From Proteles cristata cristata (taxonomy: Eukaryota > Chordata > Mammalia > Carnivora > Hyaenidae), in the NCBI GenBank assembly GCA_017311185.1, contig JAESUZ010004533.1, forward strand, positions 372,001-436,000: 64,000 nucleotides of DNA, read 5' to 3'. A program made the translations under genes and the position numbers. Below, piece by piece: positions 35,660 through 46,671 of the stretch (positions are counted from its first letter, which is position 1; the number at the start of each line of letters is the position of its first letter). The notes under the pieces were generated by a model that searched no databases, was not told where the DNA came from, and worked only from the letters and a program-made list of their open reading frames with translations.

Positions 35660-36230
35660 GACATCACTGATCATTTATTCACTCATTCTCATCTATGAAT
35701 GGAGCCCCCACTATATGTACCAGATTCATTTAGAGAATATAGAGAGAAGCAAAGAATGGGCTTCATAAATGAGAAGATGCATAAAAAGTTAGGTATTGTA
35801 AAATACCAATATGTACCATGAGAAAACTAGAAAAAGGATGATGTAATAGATAAATGATACTGGCTGGTCAGGGAAGGACTTTCTCAAAGGGTCTCTCATT
35901 TGAGCTGAGACCTGGATGATGGGACTTGGGGTCCATATAAAGATCTGAGAGAAGAGTCAGTATTCTAGAGGAAAGGAAGAGTGTGTGCAAATGAGTTAAA
36001 GTAAGAATGACCCAAGCATCTTTGAAGAATAGAAGGAAGCTAGTGTAGAGAGACTGGAATGTGCAAGAAGAGAAGTATAAAATGAAGAGTGGGAGAGAAG
36101 TAGGGCCACATCCCATAGGGCCTTGTAGGCCACAGAGGAGTTTGGTTTATAGTCCAGAGACAACAAGAAGCTGTTAGAGGTATTTAAGCAGTAATGTGGC
36201 ATGGTACAGTTCACATTTTTAACAAGTCAC
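35660..36230 (+). repeat. Ancient interspersed repeat, family not assigned
   Basis: The layout is TTATTCACTCATTC, then CAGGGAAGGACTTTCTCAAA, CTGAGACCTGGATGATGG, GGGCCTTGTAGGCCACAGAG and AGCAGTAATGTGGCATGG. I recognise this as a common old mammalian repeat but cannot name it with confidence. It separates two L2 pieces. Confidence 0.45.
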
Positions 36231-36349
36231 TTTTAACTACGAAATTTTGACTTGTCCTCAGACTCTTAATACTATATTCTGGGCAATCTGTACCTATTGA
36301 TCAGTTTGCACTTAAGGAAAATTTAAAAAAAAACAAACTTTAAAACACT

Positions 36350-36470
36350 GTTGCTAAATTCTTTGAGGGCCTCCTTCATGTTTTAATCACTTTCGTATTC
36401 CTAGCACTTTGTACTGTGCCTGGCAAAGAGTAGATTCTTGGTGAATATTTGTTGTATGAATGAATGGTTT
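36350..36470 (+). repeat. L2 LINE 3' terminus
   Basis: TTCCTAGCACTTTGTACTGT, GCCTGGCAAAGAGTAGATTC, GAATATTTGTTGTATGAATG. These are forward L2 end features, probably the rest of the L2 at 35425-35625. Confidence 0.7.
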
Positions 36471-36479
36471 CTGAATTAT

Positions 36480-37545
36480 TTTATCCTTTGGAACAAAAAA
36501 GGAGCAAGTTTCTCTCTGTTGGGTGATTTTTTAAAGTAAATCCACTAAATGATAGGTGGTAGCATATTGTGAACATTAATTGACATCCCAGCTTATCTCA
36601 GTTCACTTCAAACATTTTTAGTTCTATAAAATTCAGGTATAGTTAAGCTGGGAGGTGACCAAGAGGAGCCTACCACAGCCCTGGAAATTATAACTATATT
36701 GTGTCACTAGCTTTTAAGTATCAGAGAAGGCCTGCTATATTTCTGCCTCTGGTATTATGACAGACTGAATGTTTTGACAAACTCTTCTGATTACACACAC
36801 TAAGGAATGCTGGATATCATATAAAAATGTATAGCAAAGTTCATAGAAATTTAAGGTAAATTCACAGGGGCTAAAACTGGAGAGCTGATACCATGGTGGG
36901 CTGCCTTGGGTGTGTGTGAAGATAAAAGAAACCTGGAGCCTTGGTTTTGAACTGTCATCAAATAGGGGGTATTTGGGGGTGGGTGGGTGAATAGGCAACA
37001 GGGTCTTGGGTGCTACAGGGTAGTGAGTCAGGGCTGATTAAGAGCCTACAAAACTCGGAAGTCTTGAAGATCTGTATCCTTAGTGAAAAGGTGGACCAAA
37101 AAATCCATCTGGCAAAGCAATTTGCTGTGAGAAGTTGCTTGTTCCAGCCTTGGCTGGAAATGGGCTAATAAAAAAGTTTCTCCTGAGAATTCTGACCTTG
37201 TGAGGATTTTGGGTTTAAATTTATGTAATTTACATATGCTGTCCAGGAAACCTCAAGTGAAAGAATTGGGTTAAGATGATTTCTAGTGTGAGAGCGACTC
37301 AGAAGGGTCGGCAAAATTAGATGAGCCTTCTTTTTGGAGGAATGTACCCATCTGTAGTTGAGGCTCTTTTGGAACCCCACAGACAGATCAGCCATGTATG
37401 GGTTCACAGTAAAAAGCTATTAATTACAGAGTGTACAAGCTATAAGTAGAAACAAAAAAACAATAGAATTGTATTTCCCAAGCACTTTAATATAAGACTT
37501 AACAGAGTCATAATATAAACTAAGTATCCTTAAAATATTTATAGA
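36480..37545 (+). other. Intronic sequence, nothing recognised
   Basis: No exon, RNA gene or transposon was recognised. Minus-strand frames of about 80-87 codons resemble nothing known. Confidence 0.45.
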
Positions 37546-37550
37546 AATAT

Positions 37551-37751
37551 GGGGCGCCTGGGTGGCTTAGTCGGTTAAGTGTCCAACTTTCACTCAGGTC
37601 ATGATCTCGCGGTTCATGGGTTCGAGCCCCGCGTCGGGCTCTGTGCTGACTGCCAGCTCAGAGCCTGGAGCCTGTTTCAGTCTGTGACTCCCTCTCTCTC
37701 TCTGACCTTCCCCTGCTCACACTGTCTCTCTCTCTCCTAGAAAAAAAAAAA
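37551..37751 (+). mobile_element. Felid tRNA-Lys SINE, CTGACTGCCAGC subfamily
   Basis: Forward copy with GGGGCGCCTGGGTGGCTTAG, intact GGTTCGAGCCCCGCGTCGGG, the diagnostic GTGCTGACTGCCAGCTCAG, and TCTCCTAG before the A-tail. An 11-bp duplication TTATAGAAATA flanks it (37539-37549 and 37752-37762). Confidence 0.95.
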
Positions 37752-37820
37752 TTATAGAAATAAAACACAACATTTAAAACATGAGCAAGAAACAAGAGGC
37801 AATTAAAAATAATTAATCAA

Positions 37821-38028
37821 GGGGTGCCTGGGTGGCTCAGTTGGCTTAGCATCCGACTTCTGGTCTGGTCATGATCTCATGGTTCATGAGTTCGAGCCCC
37901 ATGTGGGGCTCTGTGCTAACAGCTCAGAGCCTGGAGCCTGCCTTGGATTCTGTGTCTCCCTCTCTCTCTGCCCCTCCTCTGCTCGCACTCTGTCTCTCTC
38001 TGAAAATTAAATAAACATTTAAAAAATT
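37821..38028 (+). mobile_element. Felid tRNA-Lys SINE, GACAGCTC-type subfamily
   Basis: Forward copy 70 bp after the previous SINE: GGGGTGCCTGGGTGGCTCAG, GTTCGAGCCCCATGTGGGG, GCTAACAGCTCAGAGCCTGG and tail AAATTAAATAAAC. It lacks the extra CTGCC and so belongs to the other subfamily. Confidence 0.94.
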
Positions 38029-38179
38029 TTCAAAAATGATAAGAATTTGAAAAGAACCAAAAGAATTCTGGAAATAATATTATATTTTAAATTGAAAACT
38101 GAAAGGGAAAAAAAGGCTTTAACCACTACATTTTTTTTGAAATCTGACTGATAAGGAGTTTGATTTATAATATTGTTTA

Positions 38180-38985
38180 AAAGGTCTTACGCACAGAAGA
38201 GTATAAAAGCCATCATTATATAGCCTGATGAATTTTTACAAATTAAATGCACCACGTGACTAGTATTCAGTTTAAGAAACAGAACTTCATCAACATCTTA
38301 GAAGCCTTCTTCATGTACTCTTCCAGATAATCTCCCCACTCCTATGGCAACCACTAACCTGACTTCTTATACCATGGTTGTTTTGCTTGTTTTTTTTCTT
38401 AATGATTATTTATGTATTTTGAGACACACACACACACACACACACATACACACACACACACACACACAAAATGCTCAGAGAGGGGTAGAGAGAGGTGGAG
38501 AGAGAGAATCAATCAAGCAGATTCTGTGCTTTCAGCCCAGAGCCCAATGTGGGGCTTCATCCCACAACTGCAAGATGATGATCTGAGCCCATGTCAAGAG
38601 TTGGATGCTTAACTGACTGAGCTACCCAGGTGCCTCTTGCCTATTTTTTAAAACATTTAATAAATTTATATAGGATATATTCTTTTGAATATGACCTTTA
38701 TCTGTCAACATATGAAAGTAATAAAAATATAAAATTCATTCACATTTTTCTATAGCACTATAATTTGATTCTTGTTATTTAATAAAATATTCCACTGTAT
38801 AAATATACCACAATTTATTTACCCATTCAACTGCTCATGGGAATTTGGGTAATTTACAGTTATTATTTATCCATTCCTGTTGGTTTATACTTAGGAAGGA
38901 AGTTGGCAGGTCATAGAGTATGCATGTGTTCAGCATTATTAGAAATTGCCTAGCAATTTCCAATTCTTTTCTAATCCTGATGAAA
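38180..38985 (-). mobile_element. Old L1 3' UTR fragment, split by a SINE
   Basis: Inverted old-L1 phrases flank the SINE at 38395-38636. To the left: GCCTGATGAATTTTTACAAA and CCTATGGCAACCACTAACCT. To the right: ATATTCCACTGTATAAATAT, TTATTTACCCATTCAACTGC and AGAAATTGCCTAGCAATTTC. Confidence 0.7.
38395..38636 (-). mobile_element. Felid tRNA-Lys SINE carrying a (CA)n microsatellite
   Basis: Inverted copy whose body is expanded by an AC/CA tract at 38424-38468 with one TACA interruption. The rest follows the family (CAGAGCCCAATGTGGGGCTT, head TGAGCTACCCAGGTGCC). It is diverged. Confidence 0.88.
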
Positions 38986-39039
38986 TCTTGTGTGGAAATT
39001 CAACAAATAAAACCATGTTCAAAGTATCGAAACAAACAT

Positions 39040-39230
39040 AGAAAACCTAATGGAATGAGTGGATTAACAACAGATTTGACCCAGTGAAGAAAGAATCAGT
39101 GATTTGGAAGATAAAAATGAGAAATACCCAGTATGCAATCAGAAAGACAAAAGGATCAAGAAATATTGAGAGACATAAAAGATAAAATTAAAGACTAACA
39201 TGTCTAGTTGAAGAAGGCTAAGTGGAATTG
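39040..39230 (+). mobile_element. L1 ORF1-region fragment
   Basis: GGATTAACAACAGATTTGAC, CAGTGAAGAAAGAATCAGTG and AGACAAAAGGATCAAGAAAT correspond to the coiled-coil-coding part of an old L1 ORF1. The frames are broken. Confidence 0.6.
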
Positions 39231-39279
39231 AGTCAGAGAAAGCCTAAACATATCTAATTCACCATTATCAAAAAATTTA

Positions 39280-39548
39280 ATACAGAAATGTAAATTTAAA
39301 AAATTTCTAGTATATATGTTTTATTTAAGCTAACATATACAAAATAGTCATATTTCAACAGGGAATCAATATAAAAGTTATTATTGGGACATTTTACATT
39401 CTTTTTTTCATACTAAGTCTTTAAGATCTGGTGTGTGACTTTACACTTAGGAACATCTCAGTTTAGACCAGCCACATTTCAGGTGCTCAGTAGCCACATG
39501 GGCTAGTGACTACCAGGTTAGACTATGCAGGTCTAACTAATGAAGGTA
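39280..39548 (+). repeat. Ancient interspersed repeat, family not assigned
   Basis: AATCAATATAAAAGTTATTA, TTTTTTTCATACTAAGTCTT, GACCAGCCACATTTCAGGTG and CTCAGTAGCCACATGGGCTA form a layout I know as a common old mammalian repeat. I cannot assign the name. Confidence 0.45.
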
Positions 39549-39711
39549 TATAAGGAAATGAAATTGACCACAGGCTGCTAGGTATTTGGAGGAATGGGCT
39601 AGTTGAAGCAGAGTGATGTTTTGTGAAGGTGGGGGAATGTGGCTTAGTGTACCATCACAGTGCTGCCATCAGGCTTTGAGTTTACACACATTCAGAGCCC
39701 TCTGTACTCTT

Positions 39712-39941
39712 TTTTTTTTTTTTTTTAAATTTTTAATGCTTTTTATTTATTTCTAGGAGAGAGAGAGACAGCGTGAGCAGGGGAGGGTCAGAGAGAGAGG
39801 GAGTCACAGACTGAAACAGGCTCCAGGCTCTGAGCTGGCAGTCAGCAAAGAGCCCGACGCGGGGCTCGAACCCACGAACCGCGAGATCATGACCTGAGTG
39901 AAAGTCGGACGCTTAACCGACTAAGCCACCCGGGCACCCCA
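39712..39941 (-). mobile_element. Felid tRNA-Lys SINE, young copy with 18-bp perfect duplication
   Basis: Inverted CTGCCAGC-subfamily copy: long T-run, TTTATTTCTAGGAGAGAGAG, intact CCCGACGCGGGGCTCGAACC. AGAGCCCTCTGTACTCTT is repeated perfectly on both sides (39694-39711 and 39942-39959). The intact CpGs and perfect duplication mark a recent insertion. Confidence 0.97.
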
Positions 39942-40470
39942 AGAGCCCTCTGTACTCTTATTATACCCTTCAATATCCAGTGAATTGCAAAATTACAGCT
40001 GTTGAGTAGTTCAGAGCAATAGTGAACAATAGCTTAGTACAAGAAAAGAAATATATCTGTTGAATTTATAGGGGGGATTTGGAAACTTAGAATTTAATTA
40101 TCCTCATGCAGATTTGACCATAAGCCTAAAGTGAGCACATCTGACATTTACATCAAAGTTCACTGTGTGTATTAATAGAAGCAGGCAGGTTTGATGTGTT
40201 TTTCATTTCTTTGGCTGTAATGATGTGAAAACTTGATGGTGAATACAAGTTTTTATTGTTATTTTGGTTTTCGTGTCTCAGTTAAAGTACAGCTCCATGA
40301 CCTGGTGTGCTCATACCACACAGAAACTATATTATCAGGCTCTGAATGAAATACCTTATGAACTTGACCCAAATAACCTCAGACTTTCTGGGAAATTCTA
40401 TGTTTGGGAAGATATGTGGTTATAGTCAGTTGGGTCACTGTTGCAACAGCTTCAAAAGCAGTGAAGCAAG

Positions 40471-40690
40471 GGGCGCCTGGGTGGCTTAGTCGGTTAAGCA
40501 TCCGACTTTCGCTTAGGTCATGATCTCACTGTTCGTGGGTTCGAGCCCCGCGTCGGGCTCTGTGCTGACTGCCAGCTCAGAGCCTAGAGCCAGTTTCAGA
40601 GTCTGTATCTCCCTCTCTCTCTGACCCTCCCCTGCTCAAGCTGTCTCTCTCTCTCTCCTAGAAATAAATAAAAAATATTAAAAAAAAAAA
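40471..40690 (+). mobile_element. Felid tRNA-Lys SINE, young copy with 16-bp perfect duplication
   Basis: Forward CTGCCAGC-subfamily copy with intact GGTTCGAGCCCCGCGTCGGG and a pure A-tail. AAAGCAGTGAAGCAAG is perfectly repeated at 40455-40470 and 40691-40706. Confidence 0.97.
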
Positions 40691-40709
40691 AAAGCAGTGA
40701 AGCAAGGTG

Positions 40710-41648
40710 CTTAGAACATCTGTCTAGCCTCTGATATTTGAAAAGTAGTAATGAAAGTGCATTTTTGTCTTTAAAAACCCCTTTAATGGTGTATTTATTT
40801 GTGTATTGATAACACTTTTTATGCTGGCTCTGACAGTCCAAAAATAAGGGAGTGACTATTATGAAAGGTTGTGATCTTTATGATGGAAAAAATCCTTGTT
40901 TTTCCCATAGTCTGAGACTGACTCAGCCAAATAAGTGATGCCATATGTTTGATTATGAGGCTAGCAGTAAAATTATTAGTTTAGTTCAATTATCTAAAAT
41001 TTTTGGTACTAACTTTGAGATACTCTTTACATTGTTTTCAGAAGTGTATGAAGCAGTCTTAGTATAATGTAAAACCTATATTAAGTTGATAATTTTACAA
41101 AATATATGAAAGCATAGCCATCAGATGTTGAACCTTCTATTTGTGCCCATTATCTATGCAATCAAAGGGAACTTTTCATAGCCAGTTTCTTCCTGGGGTT
41201 GAGAGTGAGTTTACTGGTGGTGCCAGAGATCATCTAGTAGTAAGCATACTTGGAGTTTAGAATATCGGATTGTGTGACTGGAGGAAAGTCACTGATCACT
41301 TTACTTTTGGGTGCTTTTCCAATAAAAAAAGATTCCTCACATACATTAGAATTGGTAGAAATCTTAGGGGTCATCTATTCTTACCTCACACCCAAATTAC
41401 TAGAACTCTCTAAAACATCTATGAAAAATGACCATCTAGCTTTTGCTTGAATGCTGGACCAGAGTTATTCCCTTATAACATGGTTTGCTCCATCGCTTGG
41501 GATTTCACAGGTTGAGACTATTCTTCTTTGTGTTGGAGCTAAAACCATTTTAGCAAATGTCCAACTCATAGCATGCTTGGAAGGTAAAGCATCAAACACT
41601 TTGAAAGGTTTTTTTTAAACTAAGTTAAAAGACAATATATCAATCAAT

Positions 41649-41650
<2 letters not shown>
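40710..41650 (+). other. Intronic sequence, nothing firm recognised
   Basis: Around 41330-41560 there are faint resemblances to an old CR1/L3-type LINE (TTAGGGGTCATCTATTCTTA). It is too weak to call. Nothing else was identified. Confidence 0.4.

Positions 41651-41688
<38 letters not shown>
41651..41688. repeat. (GT)n microsatellite
   Basis: About 19 uninterrupted GT units. Probably polymorphic in length. Confidence 0.97.
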
Positions 41689-41689
<1 letters not shown>

Positions 41690-41690
<1 letters not shown>

Positions 41691-43015
41691 CTATGTTTAC
41701 AGATGTGAGCCTACATAAATTGAGCTAGTCTAATTCATAATGCCTAAATGATTGTTGCTCTTTCAGCATCTCCCCAAACTGAAAGAATCAACATCTTTCT
41801 CATGTGGCTTTATAATTTAGGCATTGAGCTACTGTGGGCTTGTCTTGCAAGTAGGGAAAAGAATTCTGGCTCTCTAAGTTTGACCAGGAATCCTAATATA
41901 TGTTTTAAAGCTGTTTACCTGCTCATTTCAGGGTCTAACATCTGGATTCTTAGCAGGGTTGGGAATTCTCTCACTTCTACTGGAGGGCCTATCATGATTC
42001 CAGAGCTTTGTAGTTTTTCCAGAGTAGAGACAGTGGGTGAATTACATATGTTGGAGCTCCTTGGTTCACTCTATGCTTTTGACCCTAGAAACTCTGAATG
42101 TAGCTCTGAAGGTCTGGAATTTAGACTTGAGCAGGATGGGACGTGGCAAATAACAGCAGCAGAACCAGACAGAGGATACTGAGTTCTCAGGGTTTCTGGT
42201 GTGAGCGGGGTACCCTTCTGTCTCCTTGATGTTCCTCTTTCACTGAACACTTAACAGCTGAGATCCTGGCTGGGCTTCATACTGGACAATATATTCTTGG
42301 CTTCAGAAAAGGTGGTGGGGTTTTAACAAGCTTCCCTTCTGACTTTGACACTTAGTGTTAGTTCTAGGATAATTTCTTCCTATCAGCTCCTATGTATCCC
42401 TGATCCTTCTCAAATGAAGTTTCCAGGTAGGTTTACTTCCTTAGCAGTCCCAGAGTGCAAACTGAAGGCACAATGTTCTGTTCTTGGTGCTAAATCTTGT
42501 CGGAGTAGAGAGAGGGGAGAAGTCTGAACTATATTTAAATAAACATGGTAAGTCCCTTGGCTCATGGTTGGCTGGCCCTTGGTTTTCTTGCAGTACCAAG
42601 CAAAAGCTCCTTTTAAAGTATTTATATCCCTGATGTTGAAACAAATACACTCTATTAGATATCCCAGGATTAAAACTTCTGTGGAAAATGGAATTGGAAC
42701 TATGTATCCCCAAGGAAAAGTTAGGCATTCAAGGCAAAAACTCAACAGGAAAAAGAAAAGAAATCCAGGCGGTTTATAAGCTGGAAAACTCAATGAAATG
42801 ACTGAAAACCAGTGACTGCTATGATTATAGGCAGAGCGGGGCTCCAGAGAAGCTGGTGATAATAGATCATGTCAGGTGTACTGACTCCAGTGGTTATTAG
42901 AGGCCTGGAGAATGACAGAACTGTGTGATTTGAAGTGAACACACAAGGCGATAATTATAAAAGCTTTGTAATCATTTCCTTCTGGGTCTACCTCCGGAAT
43001 GGATCTTGAGTTCTG
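41690..43015 (+). other. Intronic sequence, nothing recognised
   Basis: It includes an open frame of 144 codons at 41748-42182 that resembles no known protein and has no splice or codon-bias support. No transposon was recognised. Confidence 0.45.
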
Positions 43016-43019
43016 TGAG

Positions 43020-43310
43020 AGAGGTGGTATAGCAGGGTCTCAGCATTGGGTACAAACCCTGACTCTCTACTTGCTATTCAAATTACTCTACATGTCATCA
43101 TCACGGTTTCATTATCTATAAAACAGCTATTCCAGTAGCATCTTCCTTGCAGGGTCATGGCGGGGGGACAGTTTGTTAATGGTAGGTCAAGTGATAGTAT
43201 GGTGGCTGGTGCTTTTTACATATCAGGTATTATTATCATCTATATTTCTATATCTCAGAACAGTATTTGGCTCATAGCTGGCATTCAATAAATGTTTGTT
43301 GAATAAATGA
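43020..43310 (+). repeat. MIR SINE relic
   Basis: Forward order: GTATAGCAGGGTCTCAGC, TACAAACCCTGACTCTC, GGTTTCATTATCTATAAAAC, then GAACAGTATTTGGCTCATAG and CATTCAATAAATGTTTGTTG. It is diverged; the distal end could belong to an L2. Confidence 0.6.
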
Positions 43311-43311
43311 A

Positions 43312-45448
43312 TGCACTTTTATGATTAGTGTTTTATTAAAAGTTTCATATAATTTAATTATTTCATTTAATTACTTCCATCTCCTGCTGGTTGATATTAT
43401 TTGGTGTCCTATTAAGACAAATAGAAAACTTTGGAATAAGTGTTCTGAAAATAATGTAGGATGAAATGCATAGATAGTAAATACACACATTTTCTCTTAA
43501 ATAAGAATATAAACATTTTATAAAAATATGTATATTCATTCTTCCATGTGCTTCATCATTTTGCAAATATAAATTAGTATGCAGTTAACCATATTTCTCT
43601 CCAGCTCTGCTTCTCATCCTATTATTGAATAAAAAATGGCAGCATTCTCTCTGGTATGTAAGCCAGAAATCTGGGAGTCATCACTGCCTCCTCTCCTTTT
43701 CTCGTTGCCCATATCCGTGAATGTTTGTGGACATATAAGCCATTTCATCTCCTGGTTATCTTCTGAATTTGTCCTTTGTGTTTATCTCTGCTATTATTGC
43801 TATTATTAGTCCAGCTATAGCCATCTCTTGTCTAAATTAGTGTCATAGTGCTCTGATGGATAATTAAGAAAAAGTCTTCTAGGAATGTCCAAGGCAACCA
43901 GTGTTTGAATTTCCTGCTGGCAAGCTCTCTGGTGTTCATGCACATAGATTTATGAAACTTAAGCAGCTTGGATTTCTATGGGCTTGCAGAATGTTGGAGG
44001 TGCTTGCTTTCTCTCCTACTGAATTATGTACAAGAAGACTGCTGCTGAAGCTAGTGGGACATGCATTTGAGATGCACATGCCTTGAAGTTTTTCTGAAGT
44101 TTGCTGTTATTGTGCCATATTAATTCCAAGGAAATAAAAAAGCTTGGGATTACAGAAGATCTGGCTGTGAAAAAATTCACAAAGACTGGAAAATAATTTT
44201 TATGTGTATTTTATGTGAAAAACACAACTTATTTAATCCAAATTTATTTTGCAAAGCCCATTTGTATCTTGAGGTTACCCTACTTAGGGCAGTTGATAGA
44301 CAGGAAAAGTCATATAACACTATAGAACCCATATTTCAGAATTTAGAGGCTCAATGTTTCTATATTGATTAGGAAAACCCATGTTAAATGGATCAGTAAG
44401 TCTCAAGTCAGTTGCTCTAGGAGGTGACTCTACCACATTTGGGCAAGATTACTGACAGCCTTTCCAGAGTTTAGGGAGTCTAGATTTGCAAGGACTCATA
44501 AAGCATTTTGGTGGATCACCATGACTGCACCTCACTTATGAGATCCAATTATTCTAACTTTGTAGGTGGGAATTGGATGATGCTAGGCTTTAGCAGTTGG
44601 GTGGAGAAATAAATTTGTCAGGAGATCAAATTGAGTTTAAAAATCGGTTCTGGTGCTGGTGTCCTTAATGCTAGTGGCTCTCAGTTTTCTCCTGTATTGA
44701 TAGCTGGCAGAGCTTTCTAAGAGTCCGGCATGGAGTCCGGCTTTTGGAACATCAAGTTAGTCACTCCTATGGGGATGTGGTTGCCTAAAATGATGGTCAT
44801 AAAATGACTGTTCCTGATGGAAAAAGAGGTACCTGTTTTGTGCATGAGTGCCTGGAGAGAGAGAGGGAAAGAGATGAGAATAAAGAGGACTATATGGAGT
44901 CCAGCTAGGTGGAAGCATGTAAAGATCAGAAGGGGAAGGAGTACTGTTTGTGAAAGACCATGTGAAAGTGGGCAGAAAAGAACGGTAGTGCCCAGGTGAC
45001 CAACCATAACATTACGGTGGGTGAGGCTTCATCTTTTTCTCCTGACCTGCCATAGACCCCATGCAAGATTTGACACCCTGGACACTCCTGGTGCCCCCGG
45101 CAGAGCACACTAGATTGCTGCAAAGCATGAGAGGCTGGCTCCAGAAAGACCGTGATCTCATGGTGACCCTGGAGATATGACAGTGTGCCAGCTTTCTTAC
45201 CTCCTCACAAGGAGAGAAATAGGAAAAAAGGCCAGGGTGGAAGAACATAAGTGGTTGGTCTTGTGCTTATTGAATGTAAAATGACATCTGATAGTACCCC
45301 CAAAAATAACTGAGGGAGACTTCAAAGGAAGCCTGAGCCCCAGTAATTCCCACAGTAATGGAAATGTGACTACATTTGTGTTCGCAGACATGGTGAAGCT
45401 TGCAATATTTGGAATATATACAATACATTAATTATTTTATTTTTTGTT
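43312..45448 (+). other. Intronic sequence, nothing recognised
   Basis: About 2.1 kb without an identifiable exon, RNA gene or transposon. Minus-strand frames near 44717-45391 resemble nothing known. Confidence 0.45.
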
Positions 45449-45454
45449 AGAGAG

Positions 45455-45648
45455 AATTTTTTAAAGTTTATTTATTTTTGAGAGAGAGCAAAAGCTGGGG
45501 AGGGGTAGAGAATGAGGGAAACACAGAATCCAAAGCAGGTTCCAGGCTCTGAGCTGTCAGCACAGAGCCCCACATGGGGCTTGAACTCATGAACCATGAG
45601 ATCATGACCTGAGCCGATACTTAACTGCTGGAGGCACCCAGGTGCCCT
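45455..45648 (-). mobile_element. Felid tRNA-Lys SINE
   Basis: Inverted copy: TTTATTTTTGAGAGAGAGCA, CAGGCTCTGAGCTGTCAGCA, and a slightly deleted head (GAGCCGATACTTAACTGC) ending CACCCAGGTGCCC. Confidence 0.92.
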
Positions 45649-45663
45649 CCCTCAAAATTACTT

Positions 45664-45836
45664 AAAAAAATTTTTTTAATGTTTTATTTATTTCTGAGAG
45701 AGACAGCGTGAGCAGGTTCCAGGCTCTGAGCTAGCTGTCAGCACAGAGCCCGACGCAGGGCTCAAACCCACAAACCATGAGATCGTGACCCGAGCCGAAG
45801 TCAGACACTTCACTGACTGAGCCACCCAGGTGCCCC
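45664..45836 (-). mobile_element. Felid tRNA-Lys SINE with internal deletion
   Basis: Inverted copy 15 bp from the previous one. After GACAGCGTGAGCAGG it jumps straight to TTCCAGGCTCTGAGC, missing about 40 bp of the usual TC-rich body. CAAAATTACTT flanks both sides, so it is an independent insertion. Confidence 0.92.
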
Positions 45837-46074
45837 CAAAATTACTTTTTACCTATAGTTTTGTACCAGACACATTAGTAGTTCTCTGGATAATAGTGTA
45901 TATTTAAGAAAAAGTTTCTGAAATTTCAGTTCTATGATTAGGTATCAACATCAGTTGTGTCTTTGATCACTTTATGTGTGGCTTCTCCTTCCTGGTTGGT
46001 ATTGTTATGATAGAAATTTAGTGGTAGTTTTGCCGCAGAAAAGGACACAGGCCTCAATCATGCCAGCTCTCTCC

Positions 46075-46670
46075 CATCTAGAGCTTTGCTGTAGCTATTT
46101 CCTCTACCTCAAACACTTTTCCTCTAAGTCATCCTAAAACTGTCTCCTTCTCATCTTTTATGGTTCAGCTCAAGAGTCATCTCTCCTTAGAGAGTGACCT
46201 TCATCCCCTCCCTTCCCCAGGCTGGTCATATCAATCCTGTGGCTCTCAACTGAGAGTGATTTTGTCCCCCAAGAAACACTGACCAGTGCCTGGAGACATT
46301 GTTGATTCTCAGACTTCGGTGTGGGGTGCTAGTAGGGAGAGGCGGATGATGATGCTAAACATCCTACAGTGTACAAGATAGCTTCTCACAAAGAATTATC
46401 TGGTAAAAAATGTCAGTAGTGCCAAGGTTGAGAAACCTGGTTCTAACCCATTCCTTTAGCTTTGTTTTTTCCAAGGTTGTACCACAATCTTACCTTCTTT
46501 GTTTATATGCTTTTCTACCTATTTCCTCTCATCCCACCCCCCTTGAATAAAAGCTCTACAGGTCCAGGAACTAGGTTTTATTCATTGCTCTATATGCTTC
46601 CAGAACAGTACCTGGAACATAGTAGATGCTCCATGGATATGAGTTATACTGATCGAATGAATGACTCTGT
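46075..46670 (+). repeat. L2 LINE relic, split by MER20
   Basis: The left part has TGGTTCAGCTCAAGAGTCAT and CTCCTTAGAGAGTGACCTTC. After the MER20 it resumes with TTGTTTATATGCTTTTCTAC, CTTGAATAAAAGCTCTACAG, AGAACAGTACCTGGAACATA and ends in GAATGAATGACTC. This is forward L2 3' structure. Confidence 0.78.
46234..46441 (+). mobile_element. MER20 nonautonomous hAT-Charlie DNA transposon
   Basis: Near full-length forward copy: GTGGCTCTCAACTGAGAGTG, ATTTTGTCCCCCAAGAAACA, CTGGAGACATTGTTG, GATGCTAAACATCCTACAGT, CACAAAGAATTATCTGG and CAAGGTTGAGAAACCTGG. MER20 copies act as enhancers at some other loci in placental mammals; nothing here shows that for this copy. Confidence 0.93.
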
Positions 46671-46671
46671 T

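Noticed and set aside
37551..37640. tRNA-like sequence with A and B boxes
   Set aside because: It is the tRNA-Lys-derived head of a SINE; the same applies to all such heads in the window. None is followed by a normal tRNA 3' end.
41748..42182. 144-codon plus-strand frame
   Set aside because: No similarity to a known protein, no domain, no poly(A) or splice evidence. Chance length for AT-balanced intron sequence.
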